A stretch of 64,000 nucleotides of DNA from Bacteroidetes bacterium UBA4416 (lineage in GTDB: Bacteria > Bacteroidota > Bacteroidia > B-17B0 > Aurantibacillaceae): assembly GCA_002390745.1 (NCBI GenBank), contig DGQK01000012.1, positions 235,895-299,894 on the forward strand, read 5' to 3'. Under the pieces are notes generated by a model that was given only the letters and a program-made list of their open reading frames with translations, was not told the origin of the DNA and searched no databases. A program made the translations under genes and the position numbers. Below are positions 51,967 through 60,464 of the stretch, piece by piece (the stretch's first letter is position 1; every line of letters begins with the position of its first letter).

Positions 51967-51986
51967 ATGGATATTGATAGGCCAGA

Positions 51987-53264
51987 TTATGACATAGCCG
52001 AATCTACAGGAGGAACAAACTTGATGGTCTGTAGCATGTCCGGGGAGCGCTTATTCATAAGCTGTATAAAGCGGATATTGATCTGGAGCTGTGTGAGATT
52101 TCTCAGCACATTTGCCAGGGGCGTGCAGTAAAAATGGTGGATCTCCCAGGATTGAGTTACACCCGATTTCAGGTTCTTTTTGTCCGATAGGTCGATCAGG
52201 CTCACCGGCGTATTTAATTTCTCTTTCATCAGAAGATTGATCGTCTGCAGTCGCTCACGGAGCACTTTCAGGTCGGCACCCGGAACAGGATGATCGTCCA
52301 GGCTTCCGAACAGGACAATGGTTGGATCGTTATAATTATCAAGCTTTCCAAGCTCTTTGTAGTTGACGGTTTTTACCTGGATGTCCTCGGAAGAATTAAT
52401 AAGTGATATTTTCAAAGCTTCTATCCTGTCGCAGGCTGCGTTACAGGCCTCGTTGAGTTTGTCATCCTTTGGTGGTGGCGCCATACAGGAGGTGAGCGAC
52501 AGCTGCCGCGTTTGTTCGCTCATGGCAGCGTAACTTTCCTGCAAGTCCTGGTTCGTCACCTCGTTGGCATTGTCCTGGATGTAGGGTCTGCTGTTTACCA
52601 GCGTCAGGAAGAGGCCGCAACCCATGATCATGATGATGGTGCTGACGATGGTATTTATTTTTGATTCAGGATTTTTAATTCCTGAAAAGAAATACACAGG
52701 AATGTATACCAGCACCATCAGGGCCACGAAAACCGTCCCCATCAGGTTGGCTCCCGGCCAGTGCATCACTTTAAATAAAATTGCGAGGCTGATGAGAATC
52801 CCTGCAAAAGTTCCTATGCCAAGGATCAGCTTATCTTTGATGTTTTGTTTTTCTTTGACCCTGAGCGTAAACAGGAGCGGGATAAATATCAGGCTGGAAA
52901 CAGCTATCCCCAGGATGATCAGGGCGCTTGCCCCCGGCCAGTGCATAAATTTGAAAAAGATGCCAAGACTCATGGCTGCAGCAGAAAACGTTCCACTGAC
53001 GATCATTGTTTTTTTCATCGTGTAATAATTTTTAAACGTTAGTAATTGGAGGGTTTCTTCTTCAATCTCCCACAAGGCATCCTTGTAAAATGTTTTGACG
53101 GTTTTTTGATAGAAGCTCTCGAAGTCTCCGTTCTCTTCGAGATCATGTTCAATGATGCAACAGATATGATCCAATAGGTTTTGCTGCAGGCTTTCCATCT
53201 CAACGCCACGTGCACTGATGTCGTTGAGAATAAAATCTATCTGTTGCTCACTGATGCGGTACAT
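51987..53264 (-). CDS. PadR-linked membrane protein with HAAS-like N-terminus and two GldL motifs
   Basis: A 425-residue inner-membrane protein. Residues 1-75 form a helical domain like the HAAS domains found next to PadR regulators (LQQNLLDHICCIIEHDL). Four to six membrane helices follow (residues 85-220), containing the GldL signature twice: FKFMHWPGASALIILG and FKVMHWPGANLMGTV. A soluble periplasmic or cytoplasmic part with helices occupies 225-425. GldL is the proton-driven rotor stator of the type IX apparatus. Here the motif pair sits in a PadR-controlled protein, so the helices may carry protons or act in sensing. The function is not known. Confidence 0.72.
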   Translation of the reverse strand: MYRISEQQIDFILNDISARGVEMESLQQNLLDHICCIIEHDLEENGDFESFYQKTVKTFYKDALWEIEEETLQLLTFKNYYTMKKTMIVSGTFSAAAMSLGIFFKFMHWPGASALIILGIAVSSLIFIPLLFTLRVKEKQNIKDKLILGIGTFAGILISLAILFKVMHWPGANLMGTVFVALMVLVYIPVYFFSGIKNPESKINTIVSTIIMIMGCGLFLTLVNSRPYIQDNANEVTNQDLQESYAAMSEQTRQLSLTSCMAPPPKDDKLNEACNAACDRIEALKISLINSSEDIQVKTVNYKELGKLDNYNDPTIVLFGSLDDHPVPGADLKVLRERLQTINLLMKEKLNTPVSLIDLSDKKNLKSGVTQSWEIHHFYCTPLANVLRNLTQLQINIRFIQLMNKRSPDMLQTIKFVPPVDSAMS

Positions 53265-53362
53265 GGTATGTTACTATTTCAGGTCAGGTGTTCCGGATTT
53301 CTGATTTTGGGTGCTTATGTGTTTTTACATATCAGCAACCGAAACATGAAACCCGAAATGTT

Positions 53363-53704
53363 TTAAGCAGTTTTCGGTTTGATGTCCAGTAAAAACTTCA
53401 TCGTTTCCATAAAGTCGGCAAGCTCGCTCACTTTCTCTTTGGTTTTGTTTTTGCCGCTCGGGCTCAGGCTGTAATATTTCCGCACACGCTTCCCGATATA
53501 TTCTGTTTCGGTGGTTACCAGCCCGTCGCTTTCGAGTGCATGCAAGGTTGGATACAGCGCGCCTTCCGTGATCTGGATCCTGTCGAAGGTGAGCTCTTTG
53601 ACCCTTTGCGTGATCTCGTAGCCGTACATTTTTTTATTGTCGGCCAACAACTTGAGTACAATGGTTTTCAACGTGCCTTTAATGAGTTCTGAAGAATAGA
53701 TCAT
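53363..53704 (-). CDS. PadR-family transcriptional repressor
   Basis: A 113-residue winged-helix protein. It begins MIYSSELIKGTLKTIVLKLL, with MYGYEITQRVKE, ITEGALYPTLHALESDGLV and the C-terminal helix. PadR proteins usually repress their own operon and a neighbouring membrane or transporter gene. The ATG at 53704 is chosen; an upstream in-frame extension would read through its promoter. A perfect dyad overlapping this promoter is the likely operator. The PadR-linked gene follows 98 bases downstream. Confidence 0.93.
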   Translation of the reverse strand: MIYSSELIKGTLKTIVLKLLADNKKMYGYEITQRVKELTFDRIQITEGALYPTLHALESDGLVTTETEYIGKRVRKYYSLSPSGKNKTKEKVSELADFMETMKFLLDIKPKTA

Positions 53705-53727
53705 GATCTTATAATAAATACTTAAGA

Positions 53728-53753
53728 CAAAGATACATAAGAAAATTATGTAT
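53728..53753 (-). promoter_or_regulatory. PadR promoter with overlapping dyad operator
   Basis: The minus-strand TATCTTTG (53735-53728) exactly fits the TAnnTTTG element, 23 bases before the padR start. It overlaps a perfect inverted repeat of ATACATAA (53733-53740) and TTATGTAT (53746-53753), spaced by GAAAA. A bound PadR dimer would cover the promoter, suggesting negative autoregulation. Confidence 0.75.
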
Positions 53754-53844
53754 TTGATAATTAGGCTTAAAATTATTTTTAATTTGCTGCAAATCAATAG
53801 TTTAATTTATTGTGTGGTTTTTTGATTTTTGAAAATGAGCAGCT

Positions 53845-53975
53845 TATGTGGGCGACCCTTCGGCCGGGCTGCTCCGGGCTCCGCTTCGCTTCGGCCTCCC
53901 CGCCCGCAAAGAGCAGGCGGGCTGCGGGGCTAAACCCTGTGCATCCCTGTCGCGGGTTCATACCCTGGATAGCAT
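53845..53975. repeat. GC-rich repeat-like block before the PH-domain gene
   Basis: In the 344-base gap 53705-54048 the left part is the PadR control region and the rest is an AT-rich to GC-rich switch. The block at 53845-53975 has runs such as CCGCTTCGCTTCGG and a strong GCCCGC/GCGGGC hairpin (53902-53922), and it ends in CTAAACCCTGTGCATCCC. It contains no plausible gene. It is similar in kind to repeats dispersed in Bacteroidota genomes. A TAACTTTA box (54034-54041) may drive the next gene. Confidence 0.45.
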
Positions 53976-54048
53976 TCATCCGTAATTTCTGAGCAGATAT
54001 TAACAGCCTGCCCTCGCCATTTTTCTTATTTCGTAACTTTAAAGGGTT

Positions 54049-54621
54049 ATGACAGAAGAAGTAATTTTGAATGAAGCGAGTTTCAGTCCCAGGGTAAAAA
54101 CCTATATTTTTTTCGTGGTTCTGGTGTTCCTGTTCAGCACGGTTATCGGCATCCTGCTCGTCCCGTTCTGGGTTCTTGGGGTAGGGCAGTGGTTGAGCGG
54201 GAAATATTTCAAAACCCTTTCATGCCGGATTACCAACAAAAATCTGAAATTTTCCAAAGGGCTTATTATCCATATCGAAAAAACGATCCCGCTCGAAAAC
54301 ATCCAGGACCTGTCTTTTGTCGGCGGGCCTGTGCTCAGGTATTTCGGGCTCACACTCATCCGCATCGAAACGGCCGGTGGCGGTGGCGGCCATCATAATC
54401 AGAACATGATGAGCATGTTGGGGATCAATCACGCAGAGCAATTCAAAACAGAGATCCTGCAGCAACGCGAAAAAATAATCCGTGAAAAACACGGCTATGC
54501 CTCTGCAAACCCGGTGGGCCAGGGAATTTCCTCTTCGAACTTAAACGACTCACAATTGTTGGTGGATATAAAAAATGAGCTCATCGGGATCCGGAAGGCC
54601 CTCGAAAACAAGGCCCACTAA
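54049..54621 (+). CDS. Bacterial PH-domain membrane protein (YdbS/YdbT-like)
   Basis: A 190-residue protein. Two adjacent hydrophobic segments (about residues 18-50) precede a bacterial pleckstrin-homology domain of the bPH_2 kind (LSCRITNKNLKFSKGLIIHIEK, TIPLENIQDLSF). A glycine-histidine stretch GGGGGHHN sits after the domain and a short helical tail ends the protein. Such proteins sit in the inner membrane with unknown roles. Its gene ends 32 bases before dnaE. Confidence 0.85.
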   Translation: MTEEVILNEASFSPRVKTYIFFVVLVFLFSTVIGILLVPFWVLGVGQWLSGKYFKTLSCRITNKNLKFSKGLIIHIEKTIPLENIQDLSFVGGPVLRYFGLTLIRIETAGGGGGHHNQNMMSMLGINHAEQFKTEILQQREKIIREKHGYASANPVGQGISSSNLNDSQLLVDIKNELIGIRKALENKAH

Positions 54622-54653
54622 TCACCAAACACTAATCACTTTTTTACAAGGAT

Positions 54654-57600
54654 ATGTTCTTAATATTTGATACAGAAACAACCGGTTTACCACGCAATTA
54701 TAATGCACCCTTAACCGATTTTGATAACTGGCCGCGGATGGTGCAGGTTGCCTGGCAGCTGCACGATGCCAAAGGGAACCTGATCAACAGCAATTCCATC
54801 ATCGTGAAGCCCGAAGGCTACACCATTCCTTTTAATGCGGTTCAGATTCACGGGATCACCAATGAGCGCGCCCTCGAGGAAGGGCAGGACCTGAAAGCTG
54901 TGTTGCAGGAATTTGTCGATGCGGTAAGCCAGGCAAAATACCTTTGCGGGCACAACATCGAGTTCGATTACAACATTGTAGGGGCGGAGCTCCTGCGCTG
55001 CGGCATGGAAAATGTGCTGACCGCGAAGCCGCCTATCGATACCAAGAACGACCAGACCACGGAGTTCTGCGCTATTCCCGGCGGACGCGGCGGAAAGTTC
55101 AAATGGCCGACCTTAACGGAGCTCTACGGCAAATTATTCAACGCTACGTTCGAAGAAGCGCACAACGCGGCCTTTGACGTCCTTGCAACCGGCAAGGTGT
55201 TTTTTGAGATCATTAAAAGAGGGATCACACGCGTAGCAGAGCTAACGGTTGCCGATCTGCCTCTCATCAATTACCAGGCTCCCGATCTGTCGGCGCTGTA
55301 CCAGCACGAGCAAGCCTGGAAAGAGCGCAAAAATCAGAAAGCAGGGACCGGAGGGCAGAAAACAGAAACGCAGATCAGCTCAACAGCGATCGCGAACCTG
55401 CAATACGCCCACCTCCACAACCATACCCAATTCTCTGTGCTCCAGTCTACCGCCGATGTAGCCGACCTCGTCAAAAAAGCAGCGGAGTATAACATGCCGG
55501 CTGTAGCGCTCACCGATCATGGAAACATGTACGGAGCCTTCCTCTTCTGGCAGTCTATCGACAAGCAGAACAAAGGGATCAAGGCACACAATGAGGCCAT
55601 TGACAAAGGCGAGAAGCAGGGGGAGAAAAAAAACGAGATCAAATGTGTGATCGGTTGCGAGTTATACATCTGCAAGGATCATAAAGATAAAAGCAAGCAG
55701 GATAACGGATTCACCCAGGTGCTGATCGCGAAGAGCAGGTTAGGGTATCAGAACCTCTCGAAGCTGAGCTCTACGGGCCTCATCGACGGCTTTTACTATG
55801 TGCCGCGCATCGATAAGGACCTGCTGGTAAAATACAAGGAAGGGCTGATCGCCACCACAGGCTCCCTCTCTGCCGAAATCCCGAATCTGATCCTGAATGT
55901 GGGCGAAGATCAGGCAGAGGAAGCCTTCGTTTGGTACAAAGAGCAATTCGGCGACGATTTTTATGTGGAGCTGAACCGCCACAACCTGCCGGATGAGAAT
56001 CACGTGAACGAGGTCCTGTTGAAATTTGCGGCGAAGCATAATGTCAAATATTTTGCAGCCAACAGCAACTACTACCTGGATAAGAACGGATACGACGCAC
56101 ACGACATCCTGCTATGTGTGAAAGACGGAGAAAAGAAAGCAACGCCGGTAGGCCGTGGCCGGGGATTCCGCTATGGAATGCAGAACAAGGAGTTTTATTT
56201 TAAATCGCCGAAGGAAATGATCGAGCTCTTTGCTGATATGCCGGAAGCCATTGAAACCACGCAGGAGATCGTGTCCAAGATCGAGCAGTTCAAGCTCGGC
56301 CGCGATATCTTATTGCCGAAGTTCGAGATCGCTGCCTCCTTCATCGAAACCAATGAAGCGGAGATCCAGGCATCGCACCAGCGCATCATCGCTTTAAAAG
56401 AGCAAAGCTGGATCGACAAGAAGTTATCGGAAGAAGCCATCGAAGCCCAAAAGGCAGAGATGCGGGTGATCGCAGAACAGTTCATCTACATGTCGCATCT
56501 CACCTGGCAGGGCGCGCACAAGCGTTATCCCGATATGCCTCCCGAAACCAAAGAGCGCATTGAGTTTGAACTGGCTACCATCGAGCGGATGGGCTACCCG
56601 GGTTACTTCCTCATTGTGGCGGACTTTATTTCCAAAGCGCGCGAAATGGGCGTGTCCGTTGGGCCGGGTCGTGGATCGGCTGCCGGCTCCGCGATTGCCT
56701 ATTGCTTATGGATCACCAATGTGGATCCGATCAAGTTCGATCTCCTCTTCGAAAGGTTCCTGAACCCAGACCGTATCAGCATGCCCGATATTGATATCGA
56801 CTTCGACGACGAGGGCCGCGACAGCGTGATCAAATATGTGATCGATAAATACGGCTTCAACCAGGTAGCGCAGATCATTACTTACGGTACGATGGGCGGG
56901 AAGTCCGCGATCCGCGATACAGCGCGGGTGCTTGACCTTCCGTTGCCGGATGCCGACCGTTTGGCGAAATCATTTCCCGACAGTCTCGATGCCGAACTGA
57001 AAGCCCTGTTGAAACCCGGGGGCATTGATGAAAAATATTTAGATAAAATTCGCGATAAACGCGAGGTGGTAGAGCAGTCGCACAACTTCAGGAAGCTGGC
57101 CGAAGAGAAAACACCGGAGGCCGATGTGCTGAAGCAGGCCTATGAGCTCGAAGGCTGCCTGCGCAATACGGGGATCCACGCCTGTGGGGTGATCATCACT
57201 CCCGACGATATGGTGAAGTTCGTGCCCGTAACCAAAGCCAAGGACAGCGACATGCTCGTCACGCAGTTCGATAACTCCGTGGCGGAAAGCGCAGGTTTGC
57301 TAAAGATGGACTTCCTCGGTTTGAGGACCTTAACGATCATCAAAGATGCGCTGCGCTTTGTGAAGCAGAACCATGGCATCGATATCGACATTGACGCGAT
57401 CCCGCTCGACGATAAAAAAACCTATGAATTATTTCAGCGCGGCGAAACCAATGGCGTGTTCCAGTATGAAAGTGCCGGGATGCAAAAGTCGCTGAAAGAG
57501 CTTAAGCCCGATTCATTCAACGACCTGATCGCGATGAACGCCTTGTACCGCCCGGGGCCGCTGGCATACATTCCTAACTACATCAACCGTAAGCACGGCA

Positions 57601-59123
57601 GGGAAGAAGTGCAGTTCGACCTCGAAGGCATGGATGAGTACCTGGGAGAAACGTATGGCATTACCGTATACCAGGAGCAGGTTATGCGTTTGTCGCAGAA
57701 GCTGGCCAACTTTACCAAGGGCGATGCCGATACCCTGCGTAAGGCGATGGGTAAAAAAGACAGGGCCACACTGGATAAAATGAAAGGCAAATTCATCGAC
57801 AACTGCAAGGCCAATGGCCATGATACCGTGGTTGCCGAAAAAGTGTGGAAAGACTGGGAAGCCTTTGCGAGTTACGCCTTCAACAAGTCGCACTCGACCT
57901 GCTATGCCTATGTGGCTTTTCAAACGGCATACATCAAGGCGCATTACCCTTCGGAGTTCATGGCTTCTGTGTTGAACCATTCCGGAAGTATTGAGAAAAT
58001 ATCGTTCTTCATGGAAGAATGCAAACGTATGGGCATTAAAGTGCTCGGGCCGGATGTGAACGAAGGCTTTGCTAAATTCAGCGTTATCGAAGGAGGCAGC
58101 GACATTCGCTTCGGCATGGGCGCTATCAAAGGAGTAGGCGAGAACACCGTAAATGCGATCATCGAGGAGCGGAACGCCAACGGTAAATTCACATCGGTAT
58201 TCGATCTGGCAAAACGCCTCGACAGCAAAGCGATCAATAAAAAGTCCATCGAGGGACTGGCACTGGCCGGAGCTTTTGATGCCTTTGAGGGCGTGCACCG
58301 CGCCATGTTCTTTACCGTCGACCTGATGGATGGTACCACGCTCACCGATCGCATGATCAAGTACAGCAACCAGATGAGCCTTGGCAACGATACCTCGCAG
58401 GCCAGCCTCTTTGGTGGCGACGATGCCGTGGAAATTACAGAGCCGCAGCTTCCATCCAAAGTAGAGCCCTGGGGCAAGCTGGAAGAGCTGGCCAGGGAAA
58501 AAGAAGTCGTAGGCTTCTTCATCTCCGGGCACCCGCTCGATCCGTATAAGCTCATCATCGAGCATAAGTGCAGCGCTAACTGCGCTCAGCTGAAAGCCGG
58601 CCTGGAGCCATTCAAAGGCAAGGACGTGACCTTTGGCGGCGTCATCACCGGTTCGGAACAACGGATGAGTAAAACAGGAAATGCCTTCGGAAAGCTCATC
58701 ATCGAGGATTATCAGGGCTCCGTAGAGATCATGCTGTTTGGAAAAGATTTTGTGGAGTATAATAAATTCATGGTGAACTCGCTTTTCGTATACGTGAAAG
58801 CCAAGATCCAGGAGCGCTACAACCAGCCCGGAAGCCTGGAGCTTAAGATCCAGAAGATCGAGTTGCTGGAGAATGTGAAGGAAAATATCTTCTCATCGAT
58901 GAAGCTGAAGATGGACATCAGCGCCATCAATGAAGAGATGATCGGTAATATCGAAACGATCTTCAATGCCTCGCAGGGCAAATGCAGCGTGGAATTTTTT
59001 GTGGAAGACCCGGCTGAAAACATCAGCGTGAAGCTCTTTTCCAAGTCGCAGAAAATTGCGGTAAGCACCGACCTGATGAATGAGCTGGACAAGATCGGCA
59101 ATTTGACGTATGAACTGACTTAA
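54654..59123 (+). CDS. dnaE: DNA polymerase III alpha subunit with fused proofreading exonuclease
   Basis: A 1489-residue replicative polymerase. Residues 1-200 are a DEDDh exonuclease (Asp6 and Glu8 in FDTETTGLP, Asp105 in EFDYNIV, His170 and Asp175 in AHNAAFDV) fused ahead of a standard DnaE. A linker (about 215-245) leads to the PHP domain from about 248 (AHLHNHTQFSVLQ). The polymerase core has GPGRGSAAGSAIAYCLWI and PDIDIDFDDEGRD (Asp712, Asp714). An OB fold and C-terminal domain follow. An N-terminal exonuclease in DnaE is known for Bacteroidota. No frame break is seen. It is the only replication gene in the window. Confidence 0.97.
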   Translation: MFLIFDTETTGLPRNYNAPLTDFDNWPRMVQVAWQLHDAKGNLINSNSIIVKPEGYTIPFNAVQIHGITNERALEEGQDLKAVLQEFVDAVSQAKYLCGHNIEFDYNIVGAELLRCGMENVLTAKPPIDTKNDQTTEFCAIPGGRGGKFKWPTLTELYGKLFNATFEEAHNAAFDVLATGKVFFEIIKRGITRVAELTVADLPLINYQAPDLSALYQHEQAWKERKNQKAGTGGQKTETQISSTAIANLQYAHLHNHTQFSVLQSTADVADLVKKAAEYNMPAVALTDHGNMYGAFLFWQSIDKQNKGIKAHNEAIDKGEKQGEKKNEIKCVIGCELYICKDHKDKSKQDNGFTQVLIAKSRLGYQNLSKLSSTGLIDGFYYVPRIDKDLLVKYKEGLIATTGSLSAEIPNLILNVGEDQAEEAFVWYKEQFGDDFYVELNRHNLPDENHVNEVLLKFAAKHNVKYFAANSNYYLDKNGYDAHDILLCVKDGEKKATPVGRGRGFRYGMQNKEFYFKSPKEMIELFADMPEAIETTQEIVSKIEQFKLGRDILLPKFEIAASFIETNEAEIQASHQRIIALKEQSWIDKKLSEEAIEAQKAEMRVIAEQFIYMSHLTWQGAHKRYPDMPPETKERIEFELATIERMGYPGYFLIVADFISKAREMGVSVGPGRGSAAGSAIAYCLWITNVDPIKFDLLFERFLNPDRISMPDIDIDFDDEGRDSVIKYVIDKYGFNQVAQIITYGTMGGKSAIRDTARVLDLPLPDADRLAKSFPDSLDAELKALLKPGGIDEKYLDKIRDKREVVEQSHNFRKLAEEKTPEADVLKQAYELEGCLRNTGIHACGVIITPDDMVKFVPVTKAKDSDMLVTQFDNSVAESAGLLKMDFLGLRTLTIIKDALRFVKQNHGIDIDIDAIPLDDKKTYELFQRGETNGVFQYESAGMQKSLKELKPDSFNDLIAMNALYRPGPLAYIPNYINRKHGREEVQFDLEGMDEYLGETYGITVYQEQVMRLSQKLANFTKGDADTLRKAMGKKDRATLDKMKGKFIDNCKANGHDTVVAEKVWKDWEAFASYAFNKSHSTCYAYVAFQTAYIKAHYPSEFMASVLNHSGSIEKISFFMEECKRMGIKVLGPDVNEGFAKFSVIEGGSDIRFGMGAIKGVGENTVNAIIEERNANGKFTSVFDLAKRLDSKAINKKSIEGLALAGAFDAFEGVHRAMFFTVDLMDGTTLTDRMIKYSNQMSLGNDTSQASLFGGDDAVEITEPQLPSKVEPWGKLEELAREKEVVGFFISGHPLDPYKLIIEHKCSANCAQLKAGLEPFKGKDVTFGGVITGSEQRMSKTGNAFGKLIIEDYQGSVEIMLFGKDFVEYNKFMVNSLFVYVKAKIQERYNQPGSLELKIQKIELLENVKENIFSSMKLKMDISAINEEMIGNIETIFNASQGKCSVEFFVEDPAENISVKLFSKSQKIAVSTDLMNELDKIGNLTYELT

Positions 59124-59209
59124 AATAACATTGTGTCTGCGTAAGCTACTGTCCAGCGTTGGAGCGTAACATAGAGTGTTTTCATGTATTATTTTTGAAG
59201 TATTATCTT

Positions 59210-59836
59210 ATGAAGTTATTTTCGAAAGTCCTTTTTAGCGCATGCCTTGTTTCAGGAATGTTTTATGCATGCAATAAGAAAAAGGCTGAGGTAGAGCCTC
59301 CATTATCTGTAAATACAGGTTCGGGCACCGTAAATATGGTGTGCTACGGTAAAGGCACAAACACTTACTTGCCCCTGGATTCATTGAATGCCTGGAATTA
59401 CGACTATAAGGTGAATGGCGTCGATCAGAATGATGCGCCTTCTCCACGCGTGGTTGGCTTTGTTACCATTAATTCACTCAGGTATGCCAAAGTGAAGGAT
59501 AGGATCCTCACGATGTATTACCGAACCGATCCTGCAACGAATGATATTTACTGCTATGATGGCTGGGGAACGGAATACCTTGAGATCCCCGGAAATCCTG
59601 TTCTGAACCAGACATGGGCCACAAACACATCGACCTCGCGGAGAGTAAGTAATTTGTCGGCGACAATAACGACCTCCAAATGCACGTATACCGGTTTGCT
59701 CGAAATTTCTGAAATGATTGGCAATGCTACAGTTACAGGATTGTGGTACTATAAAAAGGGACTGGGCCTTGTTTATGCTGCAAGCCCCGGCGGGACTCCC
59801 GTAAAGCAATCGCTGATTAGTGTGGATTTGAAATAG
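59210..59836 (+). CDS. Predicted lipoprotein of unknown function
   Basis: A 208-residue exported protein. MKLFSKVLFSACLVSGMFYAC is a lipoprotein signal with Cys21 as the lipidated residue. The mature part is polar and beta-like (GTVNMVCYGKGTNTY, LTMYYRTDPATNDIYCYDG) with no known domain. The ATG at 59210 is used because the signal peptide begins there; a longer TTG-started reading adds only a non-signal extension. It is a single gene after dnaE. Confidence 0.75.
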   Translation: MKLFSKVLFSACLVSGMFYACNKKKAEVEPPLSVNTGSGTVNMVCYGKGTNTYLPLDSLNAWNYDYKVNGVDQNDAPSPRVVGFVTINSLRYAKVKDRILTMYYRTDPATNDIYCYDGWGTEYLEIPGNPVLNQTWATNTSTSRRVSNLSATITTSKCTYTGLLEISEMIGNATVTGLWYYKKGLGLVYAASPGGTPVKQSLISVDLK

Positions 59837-59879
59837 CGCGTTTCCGGGGCACGAGCGCCCTGGTAAAGCAATCGCTGAT
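59801..59879. repeat. 17-base direct repeat at the 3' end of the lipoprotein gene
   Basis: GTAAAGCAATCGCTGAT occurs at 59801-59817 inside the gene's last codons and again at 59863-59879 beyond the stop, 62 bases apart. It marks a local duplication or an old insertion border. Confidence 0.7.
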
Positions 59880-59904
59880 AATGTTGTCCATTGAAACGCC
59901 GGGC

Positions 59905-60282
59905 TCAGCCGCTTTTCTTTTCGTATTTCTTTTTAGCCGCTTTCTTTTTAGGCAGTTGTTCCTCGATGCGCTCAATAGCCCTGGTCAGCTTTAGGATGAG
60001 ATGCGCCAGATCCGCCACTTCCGATTTGGTGGCGTAGCCAAATTCCGCTTTCGCTTCTTTTACCGGGCTTGACAAGGTTTGTTCGTAATAGCTGAAAAAA
60101 TCGTAATTCAGGACATGGCCGATGGCTTGCAGCTGTCCCGTATCAATGGTTTCCTTTTCGAATATCTTATAAGCGCTGTTCCGGCTCAGGTTAATACTTT
60201 TAGCAAAGTCGACAACACTAAGCGGAGTCTGATCCAGCACTTCCCGGATCTTCTTCCCGATATGGATCTTAACTTTAGCCAT
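59905..60282 (-). CDS. XRE-like helix-turn-helix regulator
   Basis: A 125-residue DNA-binding protein. The helix-turn-helix is SVVDFAKSINLSRNSAYKIFEK near residues 22-43, followed by a polar middle and a lysine-rich tail (PKKKAAKKKYEKK). Predicted targets are unknown. The gene is on the minus strand, divergent from the sterol desaturase-like gene. A palindromic site in the gap between them could be its operator, which is inference. Confidence 0.75.
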   Translation of the reverse strand: MAKVKIHIGKKIREVLDQTPLSVVDFAKSINLSRNSAYKIFEKETIDTGQLQAIGHVLNYDFFSYYEQTLSSPVKEAKAEFGYATKSEVADLAHLILKLTRAIERIEEQLPKKKAAKKKYEKKSG

Positions 60283-60342
60283 TGAAGCAAAGTTGCCGTT
60301 TTTAAACTAAACGATCCGGTTGAGGCTGTTTTAAAAAATAAT

Positions 60343-60371
60343 ACAGCATGTATCTAATTTAGATGCACTGT
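60343..60371. promoter_or_regulatory. Palindromic site between divergent genes
   Basis: A perfect 13-base palindrome ATCTAATTTAGAT (60352-60364) is bracketed by ACAG (60343-60346) and CTGT (60368-60371) in the 182-base gap between the HTH gene and the desaturase-like gene. A TAACTTTA box (60429-60436) follows. It is a plausible operator. Confidence 0.4.
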
Positions 60372-60464
60372 TATACTGAAGGAACGATGCAGGTAGCGGA
60401 GCGGCTTTCCGGATATCCGGAATTTCATTTAACTTTAATCAGGAATTCACGAAGGCCAGCGAAC

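Noticed and set aside
53810..53992. 60-codon frame over the GC-rich block
   Set aside because: It follows the repeat-like DNA, with composition determined by that block rather than by protein constraint.
57513..58661. 382-codon open frame on the minus strand inside dnaE
   Set aside because: Antisense to conserved polymerase sequence, with no domain features of its own.
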